From the NCBI GenBank assembly GCA_027449865.1, contig DAIDKV010000235.1:1-64000 (forward strand): 64,000 bases of DNA, in the 5' to 3' direction. This DNA is from Planctomycetales bacterium (lineage in GTDB: Bacteria > Planctomycetota > Planctomycetia > Isosphaerales > Isosphaeraceae). A model generated the notes under the pieces. It had not been told where the DNA came from, searched no databases, and saw only the letters and a program-made list of their open reading frames with translations. Each line of letters begins with the position of its first letter. Positions within the stretch are counted from its first letter, which is position 1. Shown piece by piece: positions 8,834-17,650 of this stretch. The position numbers and the translations under genes were made by a program.

Positions 8834-9252
8834 CGCCGCGAGGGTCCGCCCCGATGTATCTCTTCGCCTACGGCACCCTGATGCCAGCCAACCCGCAAGA
8901 AGCCGCTCGCGACGGCTGGCGGGCCGACGCCGTCCGCGGCCGGCTCTATGATTTCGGCCCGTACCCCGCGCTGATCGACCTCGGCCATCCCGACGCCGGA
9001 TGGGTCGAGGGCTTTGTTCGTCCCGTTTCGCTCCGCGAGTTGGAGGAGCGGTTCGACCCCTGGGAAGAGGTGGATCAGGGCCTCTACCGCCGCGAAGAGA
9101 CGATCACACGATCGAAACTCCGGGCCTGGGTTTACGTCTATCAGGGCCCCTGGCCCTCCCAGGCGCGTGGCCCCCTGAACCGATGGGAAGGAACGCGCCG
9201 GGCCCCCATTTTGCCCGACCGCGATTCTCGCAAGAACCCACACAATCCTTAA
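8830..9252 (+). CDS. Gamma-glutamylcyclotransferase-like (AIG2/GGCT) protein
   Basis: A 140-aa protein with the family's signature YGTLMP (LFAYGTLMPANPQ) and GRLYDFGPYPAL. The acidic segment RFDPWEEVD is where the catalytic glutamate lies in GGCT-fold enzymes. These enzymes cyclise gamma-glutamyl groups to 5-oxoproline. The start at 8830 overlaps the holB stop (ATGA). ATG 8854 (MYLFAYGTL) is equally plausible because the fold begins there and GAGGGT precedes it. The last 20 residues are a disordered tail. Substrate is unknown. Confidence 0.78.
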   Translation: MTPRGSAPMYLFAYGTLMPANPQEAARDGWRADAVRGRLYDFGPYPALIDLGHPDAGWVEGFVRPVSLRELEERFDPWEEVDQGLYRREETITRSKLRAWVYVYQGPWPSQARGPLNRWEGTRRAPILPDRDSRKNPHNP

Positions 9253-9366
9253 GTTCCTCGCGACTCTGACCGAAGAATCTGGGTGAGAAGAGGCCCCCGT
9301 GCGCCGGAATGAATGCTCGCGCGGGGCGGAGAGGCGATCAATCGGATGCGGGGCAAGCCGAGCCGG

Positions 9367-9384
9367 CCTGACATCGTTGTCAGG
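9367..9384. promoter_or_regulatory. 7-bp inverted repeat upstream of secretin gene
   Basis: CCTGACA-TCGT-TGTCAGG is a perfect dyad with a tetraloop, ending 36 bases before the proposed secretin start. It may be an operator or a leader hairpin. Otherwise 9253-9420 shows nothing. Confidence 0.35.
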
Positions 9385-9420
9385 GTCGGACGAGCTCCTG
9401 GTCGGTAAGGGGCGTGTGCC

Positions 9421-12400
9421 TTGGCTCCAAAGTCGCACATGGCGATGTCGGGGATCTTGCTGGCCCTTGGGCTTGTATCGATCGTCCGCGCTCAGGACTG
9501 CGGGGGTTTTGGCGACTCGCCGAGGGCGACGCTCCTTCCGGGGTCGGTGTCCTTCCATCCCGATCCCGGTCCTGTTCGCGGAGTGGAGACTCCGAGCTCG
9601 CCGCCCGCGCTCCTGGACCCTTCCGTCGTGCCGACGGCCATTCAAGGCCAGGCAGGCAGCCCCCCGGAGACCTCCTCCGCCGACGGTCCGCCCGCGATCG
9701 AGCCAATCCCGGAGGCCGCCGTGGCTCAGGCGGGTCCGCCCGGGTTAAGGGGATCGTCGAACGCAACGCCGCGGGGAGGCCAGCCGATTCAGGGCCGTTC
9801 GGGAGAGCGACCCGCTCCTCCGCCAGCCCGGCCTCCGGTCGCGCCTTCGCGAACGACGCCCACCACCCCCAACCAGGCCCCGGCCGGCCGACCCGCGCCC
9901 GCGGCCGCGGCCGACGTCGACCAGCAGGTTCTGATCGACCAGGCCGGCATGGTCACGATGCATGTCAACGAGCTCGATGTTCGCAAGCTGCTCGAATTCC
10001 TGAGCCGGCGCAGCGGATCGAACATCCTGGTCTCGCCGAAGGTCTCGGGGACAATTACCGCCAACTTCGAGGGGGTCACGGTCGAGCGTGTCCTCGAGGC
10101 GATCATCAAGCTCGCCAACCTGACCGACAAGCTGGAAGGAAAAATCCACTACCTGTACACCAAGGAAGAGCTTCAGGATGACGCCGAGTTGACCAAGAAG
10201 GAGCGGATTGTCACCAAGGTTTACAAGCTCAATTATGTCCGGGCTGACGAAATCTATGGAGTGATCCGGCCGTTTCTCAGCACCGACGTGGGGCAGAAGC
10301 GGATCGCGGTGACACCCTCTTATCGGTTCGGGATCAGCGAGTCGGCGACCTTCGTCTCGGGTGGCGGCCAGGGGATGTCGGCCGGTGGCGGCGGTGGTGG
10401 TGGTGGTGGCGGCGGTGGCGGAGTGGGCGGCCCCGGCGGTTCCGCGCCGACGGGTGGCGGCCCGACCATCGGCGGCTTTCAGCCTCCGACCGGCGGCAAC
10501 TCCATGGCCGATTACGACCACCTGATCATCCAGGACTATGAATCCAACCTCCAGATCATCGATCAGATTATTCAGAGGATCGACGTCCGACCGATTCAGG
10601 TTCTGATTGAGGCGGTCATCATCAGCGTCGACTACGAGCACGACCGCGAGCTGGGGGTGAATCTCGGTCTGGTGGATAATCTGGGCCAGACGCTTGGCAC
10701 GATTGGCAGCGGGACCGGGCTGAATGGGAACGTTGGTTTCACGCCGACCCGTCTCCTCACCGCTGGCGGCCAGATCGCGCAGGGCACGGCCAACGACGCT
10801 CAGGGCTTCACCTCCGCGACCAACGGCGTGAAGTTCGGCTTCATCTCGAACAACGTCACCGGTTTCATCCGGGCGCTCGAGACCATCGGCAGTACAAAAA
10901 TCCTCGCCAGCCCCCGAATCCTGGTCATGAACAAGCAGCGGGCCGAGATCCAGCTTGGCACTCGGCTGGGCTTCCAGACGCTCTCGCAGAACTTTACCAG
11001 CACCATCCAGCAGGTCCAGTTCCTCAACACCGGAACCTTGCTCCGGCTCCGCCCGTTTGTCTCCGACGACGGGATGGTCCGCATGGAGATCCATCCCGAG
11101 CGGAGTTCCGGCTCGGTGACGAACAACATCCCCAACCAGAATACCGCCGAGCTGACGACCAACGTGATGGTCCCCGACGGCTCAACTCTGGTGATCGGCG
11201 GACTGATCGAGGACGAGGACGACTACAGCTATCAGGGTCTCCCGGGACTCTCGCGATGGCCGGGACTCGGTTTTCTCACCGGGATCAATCAGAAGCAGGA
11301 GGGGCGCCGGGAGCTGGTCGTCGTGCTGACCCCGCACATCTGGACCGGCGATCCCATGGCCCACGCCTCGGCGGCCTCGGTCGCGGCCCCAATCGCCTCC
11401 GCGGCCCGGACACTCCCCAACGGAACCCAGACCTTCGACCTGGAGACCAGCGGCTCGCCAGGCGGGACGATCCCCTCGCAACCCGTCGCGGACCCTTCGA
11501 ACCCCGCGGCCGGAGCCAACCCCAACGTCGCGGCGGCAGCCGCCGCGGCCAGTGCCCTGGCCCCGAATCCCGCGAACTTCCCGGCGAGTGTCCATACAAA
11601 CGCAAAGGCCAATGCGAATGCAAATGCGAGGACGGGGCCTGCCCCGGCTCCGGCCGACGACCCCGCCCATTCCGATCCCTCGGCGGCCAAACGGCGAAAA
11701 GGGCCGATCCGTGAGTGGTTAGCCCGGCGTTCACGCCATCGAGCGACCGATCCGGCGGAGTTCGCCCGCGCCACCACCGCGCCGCCTGGACCAGGCTCGT
11801 CCGCGGCCGGGTCGGCTGCCCCCGCGGCTCAGGCCCCACACGCCTCGGTCCTCGATGGAGGAACCCCAGGAACAGCGACGGGCGCGACGCCCCAGCCATC
11901 GCCCCAGCAACAACTTCCCCTCTCTTCGGATCTTGGCCCGCGACGCAAGGCCGTGGGTCGCGAGTCGATGGCCAACGCGAGCCCTCCCCGCCGCGACCCG
12001 ATGCTCGCCCGCGCCGGCTGGAGCCTCGATCGCGCCGACGAGAAACCCCAGACACCGAAAATTGGGGAGCGGCAGGGCGTGTTCACCTCGCCGGAGCCTG
12101 CACACCACGCCGTCGTCGCCGGACCGCGCCGGCACACGGTCGAAGCGGGCGAGACCCTGGAGGCGATCGCCGGCCGCTATTACGGGTCGCGCCAGTACGC
12201 CGCCTCGCTCGGTGAATTCAACCGCGGACGATTCGCTCGGTCCGGCCTTCGTCCGGGTGACCTGCTCGTGATCCCACCACGCGAGGAACTCCCCGAGGTC
12301 GGCGGCTGGAAGGTTCAGCGATCCAACAATGAGAATCGCGCCCGGATGCAGACTCCCGACAACGAGACCAACGGCGGAACCCTGGACCTCACCTCGCGCC

Positions 12401-12588
12401 TCTCCCCTGGCCCGAGGGCCATCTACCACGTGATCCAACCAGACGAGACGCCGAAAAGCATCGCTCGTGATCGGCTCGGCGACTCTTCTCGGGCCGAGGA
12501 AATCGTGCGACTCAATCAACAAATGCTCGCGAGGGAGGGTCGCTGGAAGGCGGGGCTCCGAATCCTGCTTCCTCCCGACGCCCAGTAA
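9421..12588 (+). CDS. Type II secretion/type IV pilus-like secretin with C-terminal LysM repeats
   Basis: A 1055-aa outer-membrane secretin of the GspD/PilQ superfamily. Signal peptide 1-25 ([14 protein letters not shown]) is followed by a Pro-rich linker. N-type domains (about 170-310) include [21 protein letters not shown] 13-glycine run is encoded by GGN triplets at 10381-10434. The secretin core (about 350-645) contains [38 protein letters not shown] and [12 protein letters not shown] roughly 250-residue Ala/Pro-rich spacer then leads to two LysM-like modules (about 903-953 and 1002-1052; [16 protein letters not shown] and [15 protein letters not shown]), which in other proteins bind peptidoglycan. 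TTG 9421 with AAGGGG upstream is the longest start; ATG 9439 is possible. The 3' end overlaps the convergent prepilin-peptidase-like gene by 77 bp. Confidence 0.9.
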   Translation: MAPKSHMAMSGILLALGLVSIVRAQDCGGFGDSPRATLLPGSVSFHPDPGPVRGVETPSSPPALLDPSVVPTAIQGQAGSPPETSSADGPPAIEPIPEAAVAQAGPPGLRGSSNATPRGGQPIQGRSGERPAPPPARPPVAPSRTTPTTPNQAPAGRPAPAAAADVDQQVLIDQAGMVTMHVNELDVRKLLEFLSRRSGSNILVSPKVSGTITANFEGVTVERVLEAIIKLANLTDKLEGKIHYLYTKEELQDDAELTKKERIVTKVYKLNYVRADEIYGVIRPFLSTDVGQKRIAVTPSYRFGISESATFVSGGGQGMSAGGGGGGGGGGGGGVGGPGGSAPTGGGPTIGGFQPPTGGNSMADYDHLIIQDYESNLQIIDQIIQRIDVRPIQVLIEAVIISVDYEHDRELGVNLGLVDNLGQTLGTIGSGTGLNGNVGFTPTRLLTAGGQIAQGTANDAQGFTSATNGVKFGFISNNVTGFIRALETIGSTKILASPRILVMNKQRAEIQLGTRLGFQTLSQNFTSTIQQVQFLNTGTLLRLRPFVSDDGMVRMEIHPERSSGSVTNNIPNQNTAELTTNVMVPDGSTLVIGGLIEDEDDYSYQGLPGLSRWPGLGFLTGINQKQEGRRELVVVLTPHIWTGDPMAHASAASVAAPIASAARTLPNGTQTFDLETSGSPGGTIPSQPVADPSNPAAGANPNVAAAAAAASALAPNPANFPASVHTNAKANANANARTGPAPAPADDPAHSDPSAAKRRKGPIREWLARRSRHRATDPAEFARATTAPPGPGSSAAGSAAPAAQAPHASVLDGGTPGTATGATPQPSPQQQLPLSSDLGPRRKAVGRESMANASPPRRDPMLARAGWSLDRADEKPQTPKIGERQGVFTSPEPAHHAVVAGPRRHTVEAGETLEAIAGRYYGSRQYAASLGEFNRGRFARSGLRPGDLLVIPPREELPEVGGWKVQRSNNENRARMQTPDNETNGGTLDLTSRLSPGPRAIYHVIQPDETPKSIARDRLGDSSRAEEIVRLNQQMLAREGRWKAGLRILLPPDAQ

Positions 12589-13015
12589 TCGCCCGAAATC
12601 CCAACGGCCCGACCAGCACCCACCAGGCCGTCGCCAGACCGGCGGCCCAGCTCGATACGAGGAAGACGAGCATCGGCACGGCTCCGAGCCGCTCCCAGGG
12701 GTCGCCCCCCACAACCGCGACCGCGGCAAGGTACGGCATCGCGAAAAGCACGCCAATGGCCAGTTCAACCGCCGGATACCGAACCGAGATCGGCGCTCGA
12801 CAGCCACGGCATCGGCCGCGAAGGATCAACCAGCCGAGCACCGGCACATTGTCTCGGGCCCGGATCGAGAGACCGCAGTTCGGACATCGCGACCGCGGCC
12901 TCGTGATCCGCATCCCCCTCGGAATTCGGTAGACACAAACGTTCAAAAAGCTCCCCACAGACAGGCCCAGGACCCACCAGAAGGCCGCCATCGCGGCATG
13001 ATGCTCGATCGTCAC
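12512..13015 (-). CDS. Prepilin-peptidase-like protein, methylase half only
   Basis: A 167-aa membrane protein matching the N-terminal (methyltransferase) domain of PilD/GspO. It has [15 protein letters not shown], then a four-cysteine zinc site CPNC...CRGC, then [10 protein letters not shown]. In full-length PilD an A24 aspartyl peptidase domain with two catalytic Asp follows. Here only about two hydrophobic segments and a polar tail follow, with no GxGD motif. It may be a methylase or assembly factor, or a truncated paralog. GTG at 13015 is chosen because it forms a GTGA overlap with the upstream stop and has GAGGG about 8 bases before it. Confidence 0.8.
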   Translation of the reverse strand: MTIEHHAAMAAFWWVLGLSVGSFLNVCVYRIPRGMRITRPRSRCPNCGLSIRARDNVPVLGWLILRGRCRGCRAPISVRYPAVELAIGVLFAMPYLAAVAVVGGDPWERLGAVPMLVFLVSSWAAGLATAWWVLVGPLGFRAITGRREEAGFGAPPSSDPPSRAFVD

Positions 13016-13524
13016 GGCGAGGCCCTCGCGATCTCTGCCCGAGCGGCCTCCCTCGTTCCCGGCCGCCCGATCTGAAACAGCGTCCACTGATGGTACAGTA
13101 GAATCAAATACAGTCCGAGGAAGATCGGCAGAAGCCAGCCGACCCGGAATCGTGTGCGAAATAGCCGATAATGCTGGTAAACCACGAGAAACGGAATTCC
13201 CATCGCTGTCAAAACATACTTGCCCATCAAAAAGGAAAACTCTCCGTGGTGGAGAAGATGTGCCATTACCGGATTGATCTCCTCGCTGTTGAGGTCGATC
13301 AATTCGAGCGTGAGCACGCCATCGAGAATCGTCAGGCCGAGCAGGGCCACGATCATCGCAAGCATCGAGGTCGGGAATCGATCGACAAAGTACAGCCCCT
13401 CACGCTCCTCGGAACGCCGTGGGCGAACCCGACGCCCACCAGGCCGAAAGGCGTCAAGCGGCGAGGTGGGCTGGTTTCGGCGGTCAGACCCATCGCGGAC
13501 CCTCGGAAACGGATTGTCTGTCAT
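13012..13524 (-). CDS. DUF5658-like membrane protein
   Basis: A 170-aa protein. A basic, Arg-rich cytosolic N-terminus (about 1-45) precedes four hydrophobic segments: [20 protein letters not shown], a segment around [30 protein letters not shown], and [18 protein letters not shown]. The layout [10 protein letters not shown]...[10 protein letters not shown] matches the DUF5658 type known to me, whose function is undefined. The start at 13524 has GGAA about 10 bases upstream. It is translationally coupled to the prepilin-peptidase-like gene through a GTGA overlap, suggesting a shared membrane role in the secretion/pilus apparatus. Confidence 0.65.
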   Translation of the reverse strand: MTDNPFPRVRDGSDRRNQPTSPLDAFRPGGRRVRPRRSEEREGLYFVDRFPTSMLAMIVALLGLTILDGVLTLELIDLNSEEINPVMAHLLHHGEFSFLMGKYVLTAMGIPFLVVYQHYRLFRTRFRVGWLLPIFLGLYLILLYHQWTLFQIGRPGTREAARAEIARASP

Positions 13525-13737
13525 GGTGTTGCGTTCCAATCGCGACCATGAGTGAGAACGAGGGCCGGGAACGTGCAACGCGCTCCCGGACGGGCCCTCA
13601 ATCCAGCTTATGCCACGTTTCGAGGCCCGTGGTCCTTCCCATACCATTCTTGATCGCCCGATCCCATCCTCCAGGAACACGGCGACGACTTCTCCATCGA
13701 TCCGGCCAACGGGTGGTCGTCTCGGCTCGGCCGTCGA

Positions 13738-15471
13738 TCATTCCTCCTCGGCCATGGTGACACTTAGCGCCGCTTCGAGGCTGGTCAGCCCCTCTCGCAC
13801 CTTCACCAGGGCGCTATCGAAAAGCATCTTCATCCCTTCCTCACGCGCCGCCTTGCGAAGCTGGTCGAGCGGTGTCCGCTTCTGAATGAGGTTGGTCAAT
13901 CGGGGCGTGATCCGAATCACCTCGAAGACACCGATCCGACCGCGATACCCTAGCCGACGGCACTGCAAGCAGCCCTTCGGCCGATAGAGCACCTCGCCGG
14001 TTGTCAGTCCGTGCGCCTCGGCAAGCTCGTCGGTGACCTCATAGGGCTCCTTGCAATGCGAGCAGAGCTTCCGGACCAGCCGTTGGGCTTCCAGAAGACG
14101 CAACGCACAGGAGAGCAGAAACGGCTCGATCCCCATGTCCTGAAGCCGGGTCACGGCCGAGAGAGCGTCGTTGGTATGGATCGTTGACAGAACGAAGTGC
14201 CCGGTCAGGGCAGCCCGCAGGCAGATCTCGGCCGTCTCCTGGTCGCGAACTTCGCCCACCATGATGATGTCCGGATCTTGCCGCAGGAAGGCCCGCAGGG
14301 CCGACTGGAACGTCAGACCCACCTGCGCCTTGACCTGCACCTGATTCATTCCCTTGAACTTGTACTCAACCGGATCTTCAACAGTGCAGATATTCACCTT
14401 GGAATCATTCAACTGGTTCAGACAGGAATAGAGGGTCGTGGACTTGCCGCTACCGGTCGGGCCAGTGACCAGAGCCAGGCCGTAGGGCGAGTGGATCGAC
14501 TCCATCAGATCCCTCGACTGTCGTTCGTCAAAACCCAGTCCCATCAGGTTGAGGGGAATCGCCCCCTTGTCGAGAATACGCATGACCATTTTTTCACCGT
14601 GTACCGTTGGCACGGTGTTGACGCGAAGGTCGACCCGCTTCTCGCCGGTCCTCAGCGCGATGGCGCCGTCCTGGGGAATTCGCTTCTCGGCGATGTCCAT
14701 CTTGGCGAGGACCTTCAATCGCGAAACAATCATGATGAAGGCGGTCTTCGACGGCGAGGGAAGCTCGTGCAGGACGCCGTCGATCCGGAGCCGGAACTTG
14801 CAGCCGTCCTCGAACGGCTCCAGATGAATATCGCTCGCATTGTTGCGCAGGGCCTGTTCGAGAATCTGGTTGACCATCCGGACGATTCGGCCATTGGCGT
14901 CGGACGGCGGGGTGGCATCGAGGTTGAGGATATTTTCATCCTGGTGCTCCTCGACCTCCGGAACGTCGAAGCTATCGCTTCCCTCGCCGATCCCCTTGGC
15001 GTTCTCGGCCGATTTGAAAAGCGCATCGAGCCGCGACTGAACGACCGAGAGAGGCGCGATCATCGGATTGATCCGCAGCCCGGTCATCAGCTCGAGCTCG
15101 TCGACGGCTCCCATCTCCTCGGGCGAGACAAAAAGGACATCAAGAACGTCGTCTCGGATTCGGTAGCCGCAGAACAATCGTTCGAGGCAGAGCTTCTCGG
15201 GCAGAAGTCCGCCGGCTTCCTTGTCGGCGTCACCGGCCTCGACATTGCTCGGGACCATCGGCAGGAAGAGGTCCTCGGCGTAAATTCGGGCGACCTCGGC
15301 CTCCGAGATGTAGCCGCCGCGGATCAGGGCGACCTCGGGCAATGTCTTCGAACCGGCCTTCTGAAGGACGCCCTCAAGCTCCTCCATCTGGTCGGGACGG
15401 AACCAGGATCGCCGTGTGAGCAGCTCCACGATGAGCGGCTGCATTCCGGCTTCCCGGAAGATGGTCTCCAT
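13738..15471 (-). CDS. GspE/PilB-family secretion/pilus assembly ATPase
   Basis: A 577-aa hexameric traffic ATPase that powers pseudopilus or pilus extension. The MshEN-like N-domain spans about 1-170. The ATPase core contains SDIHLEPFEDGCKFRLRIDG, Walker A GPTGSGKST, an Asp box (VEDPVEYK), Walker B QDPDIIMVGEVRD and the His box STIHTNDA. A zinc-binding CSHC...CLQC pair stands near the C-terminus, as in PilB/GspE. The start at 15471 follows GGGGGTGA; ATG 15444 is an alternative. It lies 42 bases downstream of the CheX-like gene on the same strand. It probably works with the secretin at 9421, although GspF- and GspG-type genes are not in this window. Confidence 0.92.
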   Translation of the reverse strand: METIFREAGMQPLIVELLTRRSWFRPDQMEELEGVLQKAGSKTLPEVALIRGGYISEAEVARIYAEDLFLPMVPSNVEAGDADKEAGGLLPEKLCLERLFCGYRIRDDVLDVLFVSPEEMGAVDELELMTGLRINPMIAPLSVVQSRLDALFKSAENAKGIGEGSDSFDVPEVEEHQDENILNLDATPPSDANGRIVRMVNQILEQALRNNASDIHLEPFEDGCKFRLRIDGVLHELPSPSKTAFIMIVSRLKVLAKMDIAEKRIPQDGAIALRTGEKRVDLRVNTVPTVHGEKMVMRILDKGAIPLNLMGLGFDERQSRDLMESIHSPYGLALVTGPTGSGKSTTLYSCLNQLNDSKVNICTVEDPVEYKFKGMNQVQVKAQVGLTFQSALRAFLRQDPDIIMVGEVRDQETAEICLRAALTGHFVLSTIHTNDALSAVTRLQDMGIEPFLLSCALRLLEAQRLVRKLCSHCKEPYEVTDELAEAHGLTTGEVLYRPKGCLQCRRLGYRGRIGVFEVIRITPRLTNLIQKRTPLDQLRKAAREEGMKMLFDSALVKVREGLTSLEAALSVTMAEEE

Positions 15472-15513
15472 CGACGTTCACCCCCGGCGGACCGGTCCCG
15501 AGCGAGGCCCGGC

Positions 15514-15969
15514 TCAGGGCTGGCTCTTCAGAACGGTGATCTGAAACGGTTTCCCCTCGCACAGAAACGACATCCGCGCCATCGGCCGGCTTCCGGGGAC
15601 GTGAAACAGAGCGTCGGTCCCCTCGCTGACCGCGGGCATCGACAGGTGGCTCGGCTCGGGAAGCAGGGCCATGATGTCGCCGCCAATCCTGTTGGTCAGC
15701 TCGTCGAGTGCGTCGTTGATCTGGTCGTGACGGATCTCTCGAACATCGGCCCCGAACAGGATCGCCGCGACGCGACGTGCCAGACCGCCCGAGCACTCAA
15801 CCATCACAGCGCCCCGCCAGGCGCCGCTAATCTGGACGCAACCGGTCATGAGACTCGCCCGGAGCCGGCCGACAACCGGTGTGGTACCCGGGCGTGCCTC
15901 CATTCCCAGCAATCGGGACCAGAGAGTTTCGATCGCCTCCGTCATCTGGCTGATCGCGACCTTGCTCAT
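15514..15969 (-). CDS. CheX/CheC-like chemotaxis phosphatase-family protein
   Basis: A 151-aa protein with the D-x3-E-x2-N signature of CheC/CheX-type phosphatases (DALDELTN, about residues 85-92), followed 18 residues later by a conserved-type Pro (HLSMP). CheX proteins dephosphorylate CheY-P; some family members instead regulate other response regulators. The start at 15969 follows GGGGAG. It is the first gene of a pair with the GspE/PilB-type ATPase, and no chemoreceptor or CheA gene is nearby. A role in controlling surface appendage activity is an inference from context only. Confidence 0.7.
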   Translation of the reverse strand: MSKVAISQMTEAIETLWSRLLGMEARPGTTPVVGRLRASLMTGCVQISGAWRGAVMVECSGGLARRVAAILFGADVREIRHDQINDALDELTNRIGGDIMALLPEPSHLSMPAVSEGTDALFHVPGSRPMARMSFLCEGKPFQITVLKSQP

Positions 15970-16390
15970 CTTCGAGACTCCCCGCGGGCGCTGGCGACGG
16001 TGAAAGGGACGTTGACATGGGATCGACCGAAGGCGAACCCGCGGCCTCCGCCACCAGTGGTCGCCAGGCCCGGTCGCGACGGATTTCCGAATTGAGCCCA
16101 CAACCCCTGTCGGAGCCGGCGCGATCGCGGGACTCGTTGGAACCCTGGAGAATCCTCCAAAAGCGATCGATTCACGCGCCATCCGCCCACTCACAATCGC
16201 ATCACAAACGAGGGAGCCGGGAGAATACGCGAGAGTTGGCCTCTCCTCAGGGAGTCTAGTACGGATTCGCGGCGGCGGTGTGAAAGCATGCGCTCTTCCG
16301 GACGGTGAACATGGCACCCGTAGGAAGTTCGTTGAGCCGGCATTCCTGGCGGGATCGGCCGATCCGGCGTTCCGACGCTGGCCAACGAAA

Positions 16391-16412
16391 AACCCCCTGT
16401 TTCCAGGGGGTT
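16391..16412 (-). terminator. Intrinsic terminator of tRNA-Met
   Basis: AACCCCCTG at 16391-16399 pairs with CAGGGGGTT at 16404-16412 around a 4-base loop. On the minus strand the stem is followed by a run of T (from the A-run at 16388-16392). It lies about 40 bases past the 3' end of tRNA-Met. The rest of 15970-16390 contains no gene that I can support. Confidence 0.85.
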
Positions 16413-16451
16413 AGACGCGTCTCGACGGGTTGTGTCGGCTACTGTCGGAAG

Positions 16452-16525
16452 TACCGGGGAGGCGACTCGAACGCCTGACCTGCGGATTATGAGACCGCCG
16501 CTCTAGCCAGCTGAGCTACCCCGGC
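16452..16525 (-). tRNA. tRNA-Met (CAT anticodon)
   Basis: Minus-strand cloverleaf: acceptor GCCGGGG pairs with CCCCGGT (a G-T wobble at 1-72), discriminator A. The anticodon loop CTCATAA gives CAT. The T arm is AGGCG-TTCGAGT-CGCCT. The paired first position argues against initiator tRNA, so elongator Met is likely. A CAT-anticodon tRNA-Ile (lysidine-modified) cannot be excluded by eye. Confidence 0.9.
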
Positions 16526-16537
16526 AAAGGAAGATCA

Positions 16538-16566
16538 ATCTTACCAGTTCCCTGACCGCTCCGCAA
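16538..16566 (-). promoter_or_regulatory. Promoter of tRNA-Met
   Basis: On the minus strand, TTGCGG (16561-16566) and TAAGAT (16538-16543) are separated by exactly 17 bases. They stand 12 bases before the tRNA 5' end, a good sigma-70-type match. Confidence 0.65.
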
Positions 16567-16757
16567 GGTGACCCAGTGTACCGAGCACCGGGCCCCTTCT
16601 TTCTACGGTCCGCCCGGGAAACAGGAACGACCTCCGGCGCACGCAGGGGCCCATCACCACTTCATGAGAGAGCCACCAGTCGAGGAGGCCCCGAGCCAGT
16701 CCCCGTTGACCCGACCGGGTGGAAAAGGAAACGGCCCTGTCCCCCAGCACTGGGCCC

Positions 16758-16787
16758 TTGACCTGACCCCGGTAGTTCGCCTATGAT
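16758..16787 (+). promoter_or_regulatory. Promoter of tRNA-Val
   Basis: TTGACC (16758-16763) and TATGAT (16782-16787) with an 18-base spacer, 33 bases before the tRNA. This is the clearest sigma-70-type promoter in the window. Bases 16567-16757 hold nothing else recognisable. Confidence 0.75.
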
Positions 16788-16820
16788 TCTTTCTCCGAAC
16801 CGAATCCCAGGGATACGGCC

Positions 16821-16894
16821 GGGCGATTAGCTCAGTTGGCTAGAGCGCCTGCTCGACACGCAGGAGGTCAGAGGTTCGAGTCCTCTATCGCCCA
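16821..16894 (+). tRNA. tRNA-Val (GAC anticodon)
   Basis: Acceptor GGGCGAT (16821-16827) pairs with ATCGCCC (16887-16893), discriminator A. The anticodon stem CCTGC/GCAGG encloses TCGACAC, giving GAC. The T arm is AGAGG-TTCGAGT-CCTCT. CCA is not encoded. The following 16895-17283 (about 390 bp) has only short, compositionally implausible open frames and no clear gene. Confidence 0.95.
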
Positions 16895-17283
16895 CTCGCA
16901 ACTTCTCGTAGTACAGCGACCTACAAAAGCTGTTCGCCATGGGCGGAGGGCGCGTTCCTCGCGGATCTCTGGCCCGGCTGCCCTCTGCAGCCCAACGCCC
17001 CTGGATAGGGAATTGGCCTCTGCCCCCGAGCGGGCTGATACCCACTCTCGCATCCTGGGCATTCACATCGGACCCCGCCTCCAGCGCAGCCTCGACGGCA
17101 CTCGCCTGACAAGAGTCGTCAGCGGCAATGAGCCCGAGTTTCCGACGCCTCTCCGTCTGGATAGGAGAGAAGCACCAGTCTTTAAACGACGTGACCCGAT
17201 CGGCAACGATGCCGTGCCCTGGCAGCTTCGCCGCGGCTCGACACTCGCTGGACCGCAGCCGATCGATCTGGCGACACGACAAA

Positions 17284-17309
17284 GCCCTTTGACCTTCGCG
17301 TCAAAGGGC
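17284..17309 (-). terminator. Intrinsic terminator of tRNA-Ser
   Basis: GCCCTTTGA (17284-17292) and TCAAAGGGC (17301-17309) form a perfect 9-bp stem with an 8-base loop. Read on the minus strand it is followed by TTTGTC, 17 bases beyond the tRNA-Ser 3' end. Confidence 0.7.
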
Positions 17310-17325
17310 CGCCTCGACAAACAAA

Positions 17326-17415
17326 CGGAGAGGGGGGGATTCGAACCCCCGAGACGGGTTTACCCCGCCTAACGGTTTAGCAAACCGCCGCTATCGACCA
17401 CTCAGCCACCTCTCC
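17326..17415 (-). tRNA. tRNA-Ser (GCT anticodon)
   Basis: Minus-strand class II tRNA with a long variable arm. The acceptor GGAGAGG/CCTCTCC is perfect, discriminator G. The anticodon loop TTGCTAA within GCGGT/ACCGT gives GCT, reading AGC/AGT. The variable arm contains a GGCGGGG...-type stem and the T arm is GGGGG-TTCGAAT-CCCCC. About 90 nt. Confidence 0.93.
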
Positions 17416-17473
17416 TGGCGAGAAACAGCATGCCGAAGAGAACTCCCGGCCGCCGTCTAGAAGTCATAGTGGA

Positions 17474-17503
17474 AACATAACAGATGGAAGGCGGGTGCGT
17501 CAA
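17474..17503 (-). promoter_or_regulatory. Putative promoter of tRNA-Ser
   Basis: On the minus strand TTGACG (17498-17503) is followed after 18 bases by TATGTT (17474-17479), about 60 bases upstream of the tRNA. The -10 match is moderate. Confidence 0.45.
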
Positions 17504-17650
17504 TTCATCGACCCCGACTTCCACTGCCTTTCCTTCCCATACGCATCCCTCCCTCACTGTCAGAGTGCGACCATCACGCGACCCATTCCGCCCGGATCGG
17601 CCGCGATCCCTCCCGGGAAGAGCATTCCCAGCGCGGCGCCGAGACGAACA

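Noticed and set aside
13560-13599. Imperfect palindrome (GAGGGCC ... GGCCCTC) between the GspE-type and DUF5658 genes
   Set aside because: Only 7 outer base pairs plus an offset inner stem, no T-tract on either strand; not strong enough to call a terminator.
16895-17283. Possible integrated element between tRNA-Val and tRNA-Ser
   Set aside because: No integrase, no duplicated tRNA 3' end and no plausible gene; composition is like the surroundings.
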